The position numbers were made by a program, and so were the translations under genes. The notes beneath the pieces are model-generated. The model had not been told where the DNA came from and ran no database searches. It worked only from the letters and a program-made list of their open reading frames with translations. Of a stretch of DNA of 64,000 bases, positions 1-38,919 are shown piece by piece. Source of the stretch: Anniella stebbinsi (Eukaryota > Chordata > Lepidosauria > Squamata > Anniellidae); contig JARDYH010000001.1 in NCBI GenBank assembly GCA_029215795.1, forward strand, positions 113,734,533-113,798,532, read 5' to 3'. Numbering within the stretch: position 1 is the stretch's first letter; each line of letters begins with the position of its first letter.

Positions 1-1520
1 ATACACCCACACAATAAAAGAGCTCACATCTTTCTTTTAGTGAAGAGAGAACACAGCTTCACTCATGAGTATTTAATTACCTTTTGTCGATGTGGAATTA
101 CCCTTGGAGATCTGTTAAACAGGATGTTTACTTTCATTTCAATTTATACACGATGAAACAAACAGCTGAGAAGCAGAAGAAGTTAGTTGGCCAGGACTGT
201 TTCTTGTAATGGCGTGATAATAAATAAAAAATAACTTCACTCAATATATATCCATATCTATATATATGCCGTCCACTGAAATGGCATCTACCTCCCTGTT
301 ATGCTTGGCATGAAAGGCCACAATGGAAATATATCATGAGCTAATGGACCATGCCTAATTTTCATTTTTATCATTATGGGTAATGGTTAAACCAGCCTTC
401 CTCAATACTCCAGATGTTTGAAACTACAACTCTCAAGATTGATGACCATTGGTCATTATGGCTGAGGCTGATGGGAGTTGAAGTTCAAAACATTGGAAAG
501 ACACCAAGTTGGGAAAGCAACAATAAACAACAAAACTGGAATGTTAATTATTACTTTAATTATTTAAAATAATTTGCATATAATTTCTGTACCCTTCTAC
601 CTGGGAGTTAGCCTCATGGAACCCATTCCGACTTACCTTTGAGTAGATATGTGTAAAATTGTGTTGAAAGTACCACAGGACAAGTGATATTTTGGAATTG
701 TTAACTTCAAATATTTCTGAATATTGGGCACCAGCTAATAGTTAAGCACATCTAAGTCTGATTGATTTTAGTGGGAGGACTAAGCAGTTGCTTAACTGTC
801 TCCCATTGAAATCACAAGGGGATTGTGCCCACTTTATTAGCAATAGAATAATTTTAAAATGAGTCTGGTAATAATTTTATTTCAAAGAATAATTTAAGAA
901 CAATCTGCCTCCTAATTTACTATTTGTTATGGCAAGTTACCACTACGTTTTTCAAAATTATTTACTATGTTTGAGGGATAGAAAGCTAGAACAACAACAG
1001 CAACAACACATGAAATCTCAATATCTTGTGAGCCTAAAGGCCCCAGAAAAAAAGGGTTAAACTGAACCATATAGTTGGCGTTCCATGCATGAAGCTGTTT
1101 ATGTGAAGCTTTTTCTCATGACTTTGCTGCTTGCAGATACACAACCCTTTCCCCTGTCAATGTAATATATGAACTGGGCCCCAGATTTAATTGAAAACGG
1201 ACAATGTAATGTTTTAATCTGTTGTAGATGCAAAGCACTCAAAACAGTGGCTGCTACCATGCTGTCTCTGGGGACAGGTCCTATTTTTGACATCAGAACT
1301 TCCATTGAGAAACTTGAGATCTTGCACTTTTTTTATATACAAGCTGTCTTTTGGGGGGTCAGAGATGGGGAGATATAGGATGGAATGTTAATTGACTGTT
1401 ACCCACCTTGAGTCCTTGAGGTGAGGTGGGTTAGAAATCCAATAAATAAAATAAGAGGCACTAATGCTTGGGTTGCCCTTTAGGGAGCAGGGAGGACATT
1501 CCTCCCTCTTTTAAGACTAC
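1..1520. other. Gene-free, AT-rich 3' flank
   Basis: No exon or conserved coding block seen on either strand. About 392-515 resembles a decayed short hAT-type element, with CCAGATGTTTGAAACTACAA and an inverted partner near 470-505. About 1400-1452 is a LINE 3'-tail-like fragment ending in AATAAATAAAATAA. Confidence 0.5.
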
Positions 1521-3858
1521 GGGTGCCCTAGACGGCTTAATTGAGCCTCATTGAATGTGCCCTGGTGGCATTTCGAACAGACGAGTGGGGCGCAAATCAG
1601 ACATACAGCCGATTTAAAGTCTCTGATAAGGTGCATTCTCAAGGTGTTGATTTATCGCAATTTTAATTTTTTCTCCGCAGTTAGAGCGCAGTTTCTTAAT
1701 GTGACCAATGTAGTGACCATTCGGATTAATGCTAGTAGTGGGCGTAGTTTGGAGGGCAGGGCTGGTGATGTCATGAATGAATGACTGCCCCTTCTCTTCC
1801 TTTATGTGGCCACCTCTCCCACTTCTCCATCCAAGTGTTGAGCTGCGTTGTGATGGCTGCGAAAGGAAGGGGAATTTCTATGTTCTTGCCGTTTACACAT
1901 GAGTAACCGGTGGTTTTTTTTGTTTTTGTTTCTGATTGGATCTATGTCATGCATAGTGTCCCAATCTTCCCCTGTCCCATCTGCTGCAATTCCTCCTCAG
2001 TACACCCCCCCCATGCTTCCTCAAGACTACATTATCGTTTTTTGTTGCTCTAGCAACCGCCTCCTTCTAGCACAACTGCCCACTGAAGGCCACGTAGTTC
2101 TGTTGCCCTTCGGTTGCAATGTTGCTCTTCACAGAGAGATGTGCCATTTTCAGCAAAAGTGCCCCTCAGTCAAGGAACAGCCCATCAAGATGCCACCACA
2201 CTCCAGTTATGCTGGGCACTTCCGTGGCCAGTGTAGTCTTGTCAGGGAGGCCAGGTGGGAGTGGGGTTAAGGCTACCCGTGAGAATTCCCTGGCGCTGAT
2301 GGCTGCTTTTTCTCCTCTCCCTGCTCCTTCTCTTCCCCACCCCAGTGAAACTGCTGTTCCTCTGTGTAGCTATTCGCAGTAGGCAGCAGGGAAAGGTGGC
2401 GCACTGCCTCAGCACTATGGAACAAACCATGCACGATGTTATGCATCACATTGCACACCTGGAGCGTACCGCCTGCCGTTGCCGCCTTTCATCCCCATGC
2501 GTCCACAAGCCGTGCCATCAGAGTGACCGAGCAGCGCCCCTCCCCCCCCTCAGTAGTGCTTTCTCATTCCCTCTCTGGAAGATGTGCAGTAGAGTTTTGC
2601 TTTCACTCTGCTTCGGAACGCCATGCCCCCTGATTGTGTGTTCGGATGCTGTGTGGTCACAGATGCAGAAGTCCAACCCTCCCTTTGCGACGCTTGCTGC
2701 TTCGAAGTGCCATGCTCTGAGATGACCTAACCATTGTGCCTTACTGGTCGCCTTTGCCCAGGGCGACGGTGCCTTGCCTTTCTGATTAATCTGCCAATGC
2801 TTTGCAAAGCCCAAGCACCCATCATGTAACCATTTCTCTTATACTTCCAGAATAAAGATAGTTGACTTTGCCCCCTCACTTTCCATCATTCCTGTGTGTT
2901 CGGGACGGGCCACTTGGGTTGGGTTGGGGAGCGTCTGGGACTTGGGAAGGGCTCGCTGATGCCGCACAGTCCATATGGAGAGGGATAGGGAGCAATTGGG
3001 AGTGAGGCGGCCATGCCTGGGGCTCTGTTGCCCACGTGCACAATTAGGCCAGTGCTTGCATGAACATTAGGCAAGCGCTGCCTTCCTCAGCAGCGGATGG
3101 TGATTGGGAGGGCTGGGGAGGGGGATCGGGCGGTCGTTGTGTCAGCATGGCACAGAGGTGGCTGATCTGCAAATAGGCAGGGGCATCTATTGTCGTCCTC
3201 GAACCAGCTCCCTGTGAGTAGTTACGTGTCTCAATGAAAAGAAGCACTCCAGTGGTGATTTAAAATAAACTTTACTTTAGGAACAGGTAACTTTCCATCC
3301 TGGGATAGGATGGCTCAGGTCAGCAATACACTCATCCGTTCATGAGGCAGGGAACAAGAAGAAGGAAGTAGAGAGAGGAAACAGGAAAGGGCGGAGCAAA
3401 AACATCCCAGTAATCCCCTCCTACCTTGTTCAGGTACACATTAACCCTTTAGCTCCAAGTTCAGTGACCTGTAGCCCGAGTTCTGCTAACAGCATCAAGG
3501 ATAGGGAGCGATTGGGGGTGGAGCTAACAGAATGTGTCTTTATTACTAAATAATAGTTTGAAAAGCAATCCAAACCAACGGCAGGAAATTCTGGTGGGCA
3601 GGGGTAACCAAGGGCGGGAAATTCAGGTAGGAGGTGCCAACAGCCACTAGGGCGGTCCTTTCACGAACTTTTCCTCCATTAAACCTGCGCCTCTTATCCG
3701 ACTCTACTGCAAAAGTCCGCATATAAACAATTGTAAAGTGCAGTATATAAAGCCAGTAAGTCGACTTCACGGCTGTTGCTAAAGATGCAGATTTGAATTA
3801 AGGAAAATGCGCATATTCAGAGAAACAGGCACCAAAGCTACATTGTATAGAGGCGGCC
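1521..3858. mobile_element. 2.3-kb DNA transposon with MITE-like ends (possible PIF-Harbinger type)
   Basis: The outer ~240 bp on the left (1521-1760) and ~220 bp on the right (3640-3858) are homologous to the two halves of the ~350-bp GCGCATTA-rich elements at 7772, 14876, 29532 and 60429. Termini are GGGTGCCC and GGCGGCC, flanked by TAC on both sides (1518-1520 and 3859-3861). The ~1.9-kb interior is GC-richer and holds only short open frames, none recognisable as a transposase. It may be a deleted relative of the autonomous element or one that captured host DNA. Confidence 0.6.
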
Positions 3859-4114
3859 TACAAGTATAAGACTTGGGGAGCATCTATATGAAGTATAAAC
3901 CATTACTACAACAAATATTTAAAATACTCCTTAACTCTGAACTCTGTTGTGGATCTTGTTTCCACCATCACCCTGAAATGAATTTGCTTCTTCTCTACTG
4001 AAACCTGAAATGCCCCAGCCTCCTGTTAAGAGGCCCAGTATCAATACACAGCTTCCTAGGTACCAGGCAGGGGTCACTTTTGGTGCCTGCCCTCCCCTCT
4101 CCCTACCTTTAAAC

Positions 4115-4253
4115 CAGTGGAGGCTGGTGGCTCTGATGCAGTGGGGTAGTGAATCCATACCAGGTTTCAGTCAGAATTCTAAAGGAGCAATTATGACTGA
4201 AGCCCAGAGTGGACTCACCACCCTACTGACATCAGAGCCACCAGCCTCCACTG
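4115..4253. mobile_element. 139-bp hAT-type palindromic MITE
   Basis: Termini CAGTGGAGGCTGGTGGCTCT and its inverse, flanked by a perfect 8-bp duplication CTTTAAAC (4107-4114 and 4254-4261). The 8-bp target site and CAG start indicate hAT. Relatives lie at 26906 and 61661. Confidence 0.85.
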
Positions 4254-4261
4254 CTTTAAAC

Positions 4262-6933
4262 AATTTCCCTTCATGCGCAGTTCGGTCTTGGATCTATCAT
4301 TTAAATTTCCCACAATGCTCCTGATGTAGAAATAATCTTGGGTATTGTGGAAAATTTAAATGGTGGGCCCCATTTTAATTTCTGTCCACGTCCTGGAATG
4401 ATGTAACATCAGGAGAATTGTGATGAATTGGAATGGGCCAACACCCTAAGCCATGGTTAGGCTGCTAACCCTTTTACAGCAAATGGTTAGTGAACATGTT
4501 TAAACCGTGTTTATGTAGCCACCATGGTTAGGAATGGTTCACACAACATGCTAAGTCATGGTTCACATGACACTCTAAGGCATAATACTTAGCTCAAAAT
4601 GCTTAACCGCCATGGCTTATCATCTGAACAGGGTCGATGTGGCTCCAACACCCACTGCACAGCAACTATCAGCACTGCTGCTGCCAAACCCAACAGAGGA
4701 GCCCCATGATGGAGACAGGCCCCACCAGAGGACATCTCACTGAGGGCCCACTTCAATCTTATCGCTGCTCTGCCTGCTAAGATTAGGGTCTTGTTAAAGG
4801 CAGAATCTAATAATGATAACGTCCATTTGAATGAGACTATTATAGAAAGAGAAAGATAAACACAGACTCAGCATACTTAATGTGCTAATTTAATGCACTT
4901 GAAAATAAAGCATTATATATCACATTACAGTAATTATTCACCATTTCTTAAGAACAACTAAAGGATCTGGAAAATCCCTTTTAGATAAGAAATTAGGATG
5001 TCAAATGGGGAAGGTAAAATTTTCTGCACACAAAGCTGCTAGTAACTGCCTGCCGGACTGACCGAGTTTGTTCATTCCTAGATCCATCCCCTCTTCCTTC
5101 TCCCTGCAACAACATAAACCACATCTTAAGCAACTGACTTAATCGTTAACAGCATTGGATGGATTTTGAATGAGGCACTTAAAGTGCTTTTGAGGTTCTC
5201 TTCTGCTGTTGGTAGGCATGTATGACAGACAGAAATGCGTTTGTATCAGGATTAAAAAAACCATGATTGATGGTTATTCAGTAGGGTGGATTTACAATTG
5301 CATTTTAGCCTTCCTGTGTATTTTGTGGAACCTGTGGCCAGGTGCATTCTATCGGAAGCTCATTTTTAGTCCTCCACCCATCATGTTGTCTATAGAGTTG
5401 TGCACATTTGGGAAGTGCTTCTTTGGCAGCTATTAAAAGGCATGGCTTGACTCCTTTACTTGATTCCTCCTCCTTTCCCATGGCATCTGCTACAGACCAT
5501 CCATCCTTTTCTAGGGACATGTCTACATGCATACTCTGTTGTTACTGTGAAGTGGCATACCTTTGTTTACATGATGCAGCTGCCAATTCATATACACAAA
5601 GCTGCACATTTTTGATGTCTTGTTTTACCGCATATTTTTACTTTGCTCAGTTGTTTGTGCGTATGTCAGTGGTGGCGTGAGTGCAGCTTAGGATGCCTCA
5701 CCTGGACACACCACTGCACTTGTGTGAATTATTGCAAGACTACAGGTGTTGTGTTTACAAATGGTAGAGTTTACAAATGGTAGCCATGGCAACCATACAG
5801 TACATTGTGGGCTGAAAGCAAGGACAGTAAATGTGTATAATGCAAAGAATCAATGAACTGCAGCTGTGTAGGTGTGCAGACACAGGCCTTCAGCACTACA
5901 AAGTTGTGCTGAGCTTTCAAAGAAAAAAAAGTCTTAGACAGTTCCACCATTATTCAATTTTTGCTGCACATTATCGCCATGTGACAACAGTGCTACAAAT
6001 TTTCTGGACAGGATAGTCCACGTTCAATCTTGTGGTGTATCACTTTCATTGCCGCTTCACAGCTGTAATGCTGCGGGGTTTTGTTCGGGGATCAGCAGTG
6101 AAAATGGCGCCATATAGTTGGCCCCTAGTCTCCAGTGAAACTGACAAGATTGGGGGAAGCCTTATCAATTTCATTGATGCCAGTCAGTTGTTTGTTGCTA
6201 TGTATTGGTGTATATATAAATAGCCTTTTAAAGAGAAACACATACTGGTGAGAATGACAAGCTTTTCCCTGACCTTGTCAGTTGCACTGGCGAATGGAGA
6301 AGGGGATGGACTGTGAAGAAACTGGCGGTAGAGCAGGTAATGCAGGAAAAGAGGTTACACAGATTTATCAAACATGTTATGAGAGGAATACACACCAGTC
6401 CAGTCTTAGAGCAGTATGGCCACTCTGACATAGACCAATGGAGAAATGTCTTCTGCGCTAGTTGGAGAGAGTGTGGTGGCATTGAAAGAAAGGGAATATT
6501 CCAGAGTGATCATTAAAGCATTTGAAAATGCAGATTTCAGATTTCAGCCTCCAGCTATTAGCTGCATAAACAGATAGAGGTGACCCTAGAGGCGGCTTTC
6601 TACACCCCAAAGAATCATGCTGAAGGACATGAGGATAGAACTTTCCATTTAAGAGTTCAATCCTATGCATGTCCACTATTGTAAGTCCTTTTGAGTTCAG
6701 TGAGAGTCATTCATTCTTTTAGGATTGCAACCTATGGTACTCTAACATGAAAAATGCGGGTCTGCAAAATTATACACAATGCAGAAGCCAGTGCAAGCAG
6801 ACCTGGAATCTTTAGCAAAATTCCAGTGAGAAAAGAATTTGCTGTAGCAAAATTAAGGCCCATAGTGCCCAAACTCTGTAAAAAGGAGAAAAGGTAGGTT
6901 TTCTAACTTCTTTCTTTCGTGGTACACATATGT
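4262..6933. other. Gene-free interval containing the CYBB 3' UTR
   Basis: The CYBB 3' UTR must occupy its right part, but no AATAAA occurs on the minus strand here that I can find; ATTAAA at 4889-4894 is one candidate end. About 4440-4640 is a transposon-like stretch (GGTTCACACAACATGCTAA) related to the element at 25649. No other gene seen. Confidence 0.45.
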
Positions 6934-34248
<27,315 letters not shown>

Positions 34249-34440
34249 CTTGATGGCTGGTTGAATAAGAACAAACTGGCACTGATCATTCTGAGGTAGG
34301 CAAGCCAAGGATTTTTTTTTTTACTCCAGCAGAAGGAAATGAAAGCGACAGTCTTGCAACAACCAGGTTCCTGTTTTATTTTGCATGTAATCAGCTACCC
34401 ATTCAACATGTTTAAAATTTTCACTCTTTTCTCCAGACGT
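34249..34440 (-). promoter_or_regulatory. CYBB: CYBB proximal promoter with conserved PU.1/IRF-type site
   Basis: Immediately upstream of the CYBB ATG. The minus strand carries CTTTCATTTCCTTCT at 34331-34345, close to the TTTTCATTTCCTCA of the human CYBB promoter, where PU.1/Elf-1 and IRF factors bind and patient mutations cluster near -57 to -52. About 25-35 bp further upstream is AAAATAAAACAGGAACC, resembling the human GATAAAAGAAAAGGAAACC element. The human comparison is from memory, and the start site is inferred to lie between 34250 and 34325. Confidence 0.7.
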
Positions 34441-34519
34441 CTTCTCATATATAAAAGCTGTCAAGTGAAAGGAAATGTAGAAAAGAATATGTTTGTTTGC
34501 TTCTCGTTTGGATCTTGCT

Positions 34520-34710
34520 AGAGAAGGAGAACTGCCCCGCTCTCCTCTTTCATCAGCAAGACCTCCTTTCAAAGCATATGCCCCCAACAAAGGACAGCAA
34601 TACATGGGGCAGAAGAGCGCTTCAATCCCGTGTGGAGGAAATAAACCAGACTTTCCCTGCTCTAGGAAAACACAGAAAATGGAGGGGAAGAGTTGGGGTG
34701 ACTGCAGTAT
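34520..34710 (+). repeat. Dispersed repeat shared with 56340-56540
   Basis: Both contain CTCCTCTTTCATCAGCAAGA, then AATACATGGGG, GGAGGAAATAAACCA and AAACACAGAAAATGGAGGGG. Part of the larger element at 55926. It begins about 80 bp upstream of the inferred CYBB promoter. Confidence 0.75.
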
Positions 34711-34867
34711 AAGAATCGGCCACAAGTTGTGAAGGCTGCATCTATGCCATGAAGAGAAAGCCACAAAGATTCCTCTAATGCTACAGCTAAATTCCAGGAA
34801 GGAGAAACCCTATCCAAATTTGGCTTTCTTTTCTATTCCACTTGGTAACTGATGCTACCCATTATAG

Positions 34868-35280
34868 TAGGGTGACCACATTTGGGAAACTAAAAAAGAG
34901 GTCACCCGGTGGGGGTGGGAAAGCAGCTTTCAGGGGCCTCTGGGATGCATGTCATTCACCTCCACCACCTTAAAGGCCCCAAATGGGGTGGAGGAGGGGA
35001 AAGTGTGTCATTCCCACCCTCCACTGCTCCAATCAGGGCCTTTTCTATAATGTCTGGGAATGACACGCTTTCCCCTTTCAGGCCCTGATTGGAGCAGTGT
35101 GAGGGAAATGACCCACCTCCAGAAGGTGTGTCATTCCCTCCCACCATGCTAATGCAGCCTTCAAAGGGAAAGCGTGTCTTTCCAGGACATTATAGAAAAT
35201 TACAGAAAATCCCCCCTGACACCCAGAAGAGAACAAAAACCAGGACAAATCTGGGGAAATCCTGACAGTTGGTCACCCTA
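34868..35280. mobile_element. 413-bp hAT-type element with TAGGGTGACC ends
   Basis: TAGGGTGACCACATTTGGGA to TTGGTCACCCTA, flanked by a perfect 8-bp CATTATAG (34860-34867 and 35281-35288). The interior has inverted GTGTCATTCCC and GGGAATGACAC words. The nearest transposon to the CYBB promoter on its upstream side. Confidence 0.9.
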
Positions 35281-35288
35281 CATTATAG

Positions 35289-37398
35289 CCTCTCTGTAGA
35301 AAAGTTGTTACACAGAAGCAGTTTTGCAATGCCTATGCAGAGGCTATAACACTTGGGACCAGTTATCCGAAATGTACCTACACAAACCTTAAGATCTTCA
35401 GAGGCCCCTGCCAAATGAAACCCCATGGTGTGTAGCCATTGTGGAGAGGGCCTTTTCTGCAGTGGCACCAGGTCATGAAGAGTCTTTCCAGGGTGGTTCT
35501 CCTGGCATCATCTTTGTGGTCCTCTTATTTCAAATGTGTGTTTGAATTGTGTTATTAGTTTTTAATCATTTTTTTTTTAAATCTATTTATATTGTCTTTC
35601 AATTGTTGTATTTTTTTTCTTTGTGAACTACCCAAAGAACCTGTGTTATGGGGCAAGTATACAAATTTAGTAAATAAGTAATTATATAACACACACTTAC
35701 AAATGGCCAGTCTGTAATACAGGGATAATTAATATACTGACCTATAGTATAGATTTATTGTAAATATTACTAAGATAATGTATGTGAGGCGCTTGGAATA
35801 TTTGGGGAAAGCACTGTAAAAATAGTATTAATGAATATGAGATGATGTTTTGGTAGCTCTCCAGATGTCTTTGACCACCATTGTGCTGCATGGTTTATGT
35901 ATTAATCACAATTCATTATTTATTGCTGTCTACTGGTCACCACAGATGTCAGAAACCTGTGTGGGTTCTGCAGTGGACTCAACAAGAGGAAATTTCCCAG
36001 AGGAAAAAAGGTGCTCTGCCATTTTTCAGGACAGCTTTACTTACTTCTGCCTGAACACTACAGTGTGCAAATTGGAGTCACTAGCATCTCTTTTGGGGGG
36101 AACAGATTCAAACATCACAAAGGACAGAAATGAAACCCAGGTGGCAGAAACTAAGTTGCCATCTAAAAATATCACCGTTGGTTGTGTAACTTGGCCTGTG
36201 TAGCTGCCCTGGCCCCACACATCATGCTTGACAGCCGTAAACCACCTAATTGGGCAATTCCCTTGGGCTCGGCTTCCCCACCTGATTGTTTTGAGGGTGA
36301 ACGTGATAAAGTGTTATATGACTCATGAATAACTTGTTTCAGTCACAAATAGAATGCAGTTGGTGCTAAATAGGTCAAACCATGCACCCGCAGCAAGCAT
36401 GGTTTTTCACAAAGGACTGCATTCTCATGTAGTGGTACTTCGCAACAAATGATGCCCCATGTGTATACCGAGGTAGTATGAGCACTAGGCTTTTCTACAT
36501 GAGGCATTGATCATATGTTCATCATTCCCCACTTGCAGTTATTTATGGGTTCTGTAGACCTTCACTTCTATGTCTAACCAGCACTTTCAACAAGTTTTTC
36601 AGAGCAGGGAAAATGTGACATTTAATTGTGAAAATGAAATGAAGTGTGATTTCCTCTTGTGCGTTTGTACTATTTTACTACAGCACAGTGCCACCCAGAG
36701 GAAATATAGCAGAAAAGCAGGAAAGGAAACAGTCCTCAATTTTGTGGTGAAACCGAAAGTAGATACAGCCGATTAACAGCTGATTAACAACTTCTTATAG
36801 AAAATCTCAGGTTATCACCTTTGAAATTATCCTCAAGGTTCCCTGACTTAACCATTCAAATTCACTGGCCTTCAACACAGTCACATTTCTGGGTCACTCA
36901 TATTCTTGTATCCACACCCAGCCCTCTAGCCAAGATCCTCCACATTCCCTGTATAGTCATGATATTTACAACTACTGAATTTTGCTCCTCTTGAACCTCA
37001 GTACAAAAGTATAATTTTAAAAACAAATAAACAAACTCTATGTGGCTCAGACCTTAAGACAAGTGAGTAGAAGGAAGTTCACAGAATAAATGTTTCCTGT
37101 CCCCTCCTCCCCAATGCAGCTACCAGGGCAACCCCTCCCCCAAAAGCCTCTCTGGAGGCCAATTTTGGGCAACTCTGCTGTCATCCAGCAGCCCTTTAAT
37201 GGCCACAGTGATCAGGGGGTCCTTCCTGACCCTCCTAAGAGGCTTTGGGGCCCCAAAATGGTGCAGGCAGGAGGGGGAATTGTGACACTAGTCATTATTA
37301 ATAATTACATCAAGAAGTGACAAACAGGTGTCCAGGGCTCTCACAAAATTATATCGCACAATAGCAAGGGATGGCATCTGGGAGGAATAGTTCCTTCT
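35289..37398. other. Gene-free interval between CYBB and XK
   Basis: Contains a diverged LINE 3' end at about 35400-35690 (plus strand; CTGTGTTATGGGGCAAGTAT then TAAATAAGTAA). The 117-codon open frame at 35850-36203 has no recognisable domain or exon structure. Nothing else supported. Confidence 0.45.
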
Positions 37399-37406
37399 CT
37401 GATAAG

Positions 37407-38911
37407 TAGGCTGGCCATATGAAAAGGAGGGCAGGGCTCATGTAACTTTAACAGTTGTAGAGAAAAGGGGATTTCAGCCAGTGTCATTTGTATACAATTA
37501 GTTCCTGGTGAAATTCCCTCTTCATCACAACTGTTAAAGTTGCAGGGGCCTTGCCTTCTTTTGTATATGGTCACTCTAGTATAGTGCCTGCACCTTTAAC
37601 TGTTGTGATGAAGAGGGAATATCACCAGGAACTAATTGCATACTAATGACTAGGGGTGTGCATTGACCCCCCGGATCAGATTGGGACCCGGATCGGGACC
37701 TCCAATTTTGTCCCGGATCGGATCGGACAAAATCGGAGGCCCCCCAGACTGGATCAGGTCTGATCCCAATCCCAAAATCGGACATCCAATTTTTGGATCA
37801 GCCACCATTCCCCCCCCCCCTAGACTTGCATTGGGGGAAATAAAGCTTTCCCCCAATGCAAGTCTATGAGGAAAAAATGGCGGCGGGTGGGTGAGGGGGG
37901 CCCTAACTCCTCCCCACCAGGGCCGTCGCTGTGGACGGCCCCGGCAGGTAAGCCCCCTACCCCACACTCCTTACCCCCCGGGGCTGTCAGCCCCCTCCCC
38001 CTCCCCCTCCCCCTGCCCCTGCTTACCTTCCATAGCCATCCGCTCCCGTCCGCCACTGGCCGCTACTGCGAGCAGGCTTCACGGCTTGCCCCTAGGTAGC
38101 ACGCCAGGTGATCATCACCTGATCATCATCAGGTGATGATCACCTGGCGCGCTACCTAGGGGCAGGACACGAAGCCTGCTCGCAGTAGCAGCCAGCGGCG
38201 GATGGGAGCGGACAGCCATGGAAGGTAAGCACGCCGCGGCCCCCCTGCCCCCCTCCCCCTGCCCCCCTCCCCCTGCCCCCTGCTTACCTTCCGAGTCCGT
38301 CCTCTCCCGTCCGCTGCTGGCCGCTACTGCGAGCAGGCTTCATTGCCTGCTCCTGAGTAGCGCGCCAGGTGATGTCATCACCTGGCACGCTATCTAGGAG
38401 CAGGCCGCAAAGCCTGCTCGCAGTAGCGGCCAGCGGCACACAGGAGCAGACGGCCACGTAAGGTAAGTGGGCCGTGGGCCGCGGGCCGCGGGCCGGGGCT
38501 GCCCTCCCCCCTGCTTACCTTCCGGGGACGTTCGCTCCTGTCCGCTGCCCCCTGCCCCCATTGTCTGCTTCCATCACCAGGGAAGGCCCCCCCCCAGTCT
38601 GCTTTCATCGGCGGGCGCCCGCTGGCGCCCGCCAATGGAAGCAGTGGCGGGTGCCAGCAGGCGCCTGCTGATCCTCCGATCCATCCGATCTGGATCGGGA
38701 CCTTTCCGGATCAGATCGGATTGGATCGAACGATCCAGCGGTGAGATTGGAAATCAGATAATTGTATCCGATTTCCCCTGGATCGGATTCGGATTGTGGA
38801 TCGGACCCAATCCAGTGCACATCCCTGCAAATGACACTGGCTGAAATTCCCTTTTCTCTACAACTGTTAAAGTTACATGAGCCCTGTCCTCCTTTTCATA
38901 TGGTCAGCCTA
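37407..38911 (+). mobile_element. 320-bp inverted-dimer hAT MITE split by a second hAT insertion, copy 2
   Basis: Outer element is 37407-37650 plus 38828-38911. Subtracting the inner element's 8-bp duplication gives exactly 320 bp. Outer flanks CTGATAAG (37399-37406) and CTGATAGG (38912-38919) match at 7 of 8. Confidence 0.9.
37651..38827. mobile_element. 1177-bp GC-rich hAT-type element nested in copy 2
   Basis: Ends TAGGGGTGTGCATTGACC and CCAGTGCACATCCCTG are inverted; flanks CTAATGAC and CAAATGAC match at 7 of 8. Outer parts are rich in GGATCGGA/TCCGATCC. The core (about 37940-38690) is a series of long hairpins with CGCTACTGCGAGCAGGCTTC arms and alternating AGGTAAG/CTTACCT motifs. No transposase frame. 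Confidence 0.85.
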
Positions 38912-38919
38912 CTGATAGG

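Noticed and set aside
1899..2725. Overlapping plus-strand open frames of 123 and 126 codons
   Set aside because: They lie inside the 2.3-kb transposon-like element, overlap in different frames, and show no domain or family resemblance.
4889..4894. ATTAAA on the minus strand as the CYBB polyadenylation signal
   Set aside because: Position about 2 kb past the stop is plausible, but a single non-canonical hexamer is weak evidence, so it is not listed as a feature.
1..6933. DYNLT3, which lies beyond CYBB in mammals
   Set aside because: No dynein light chain exon could be recognised on either strand; it may lie outside the window.
35850..36203. 117-codon plus-strand open frame with several Asn-X-Thr motifs
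   Set aside because: Isolated between repeats, no signal peptide or family match, and no exon partners seen.
37866..38844. Pro-rich open frames up to 125 codons
   Set aside because: They fall within the nested hairpin transposon and occur on both strands because of the inverted repeats.
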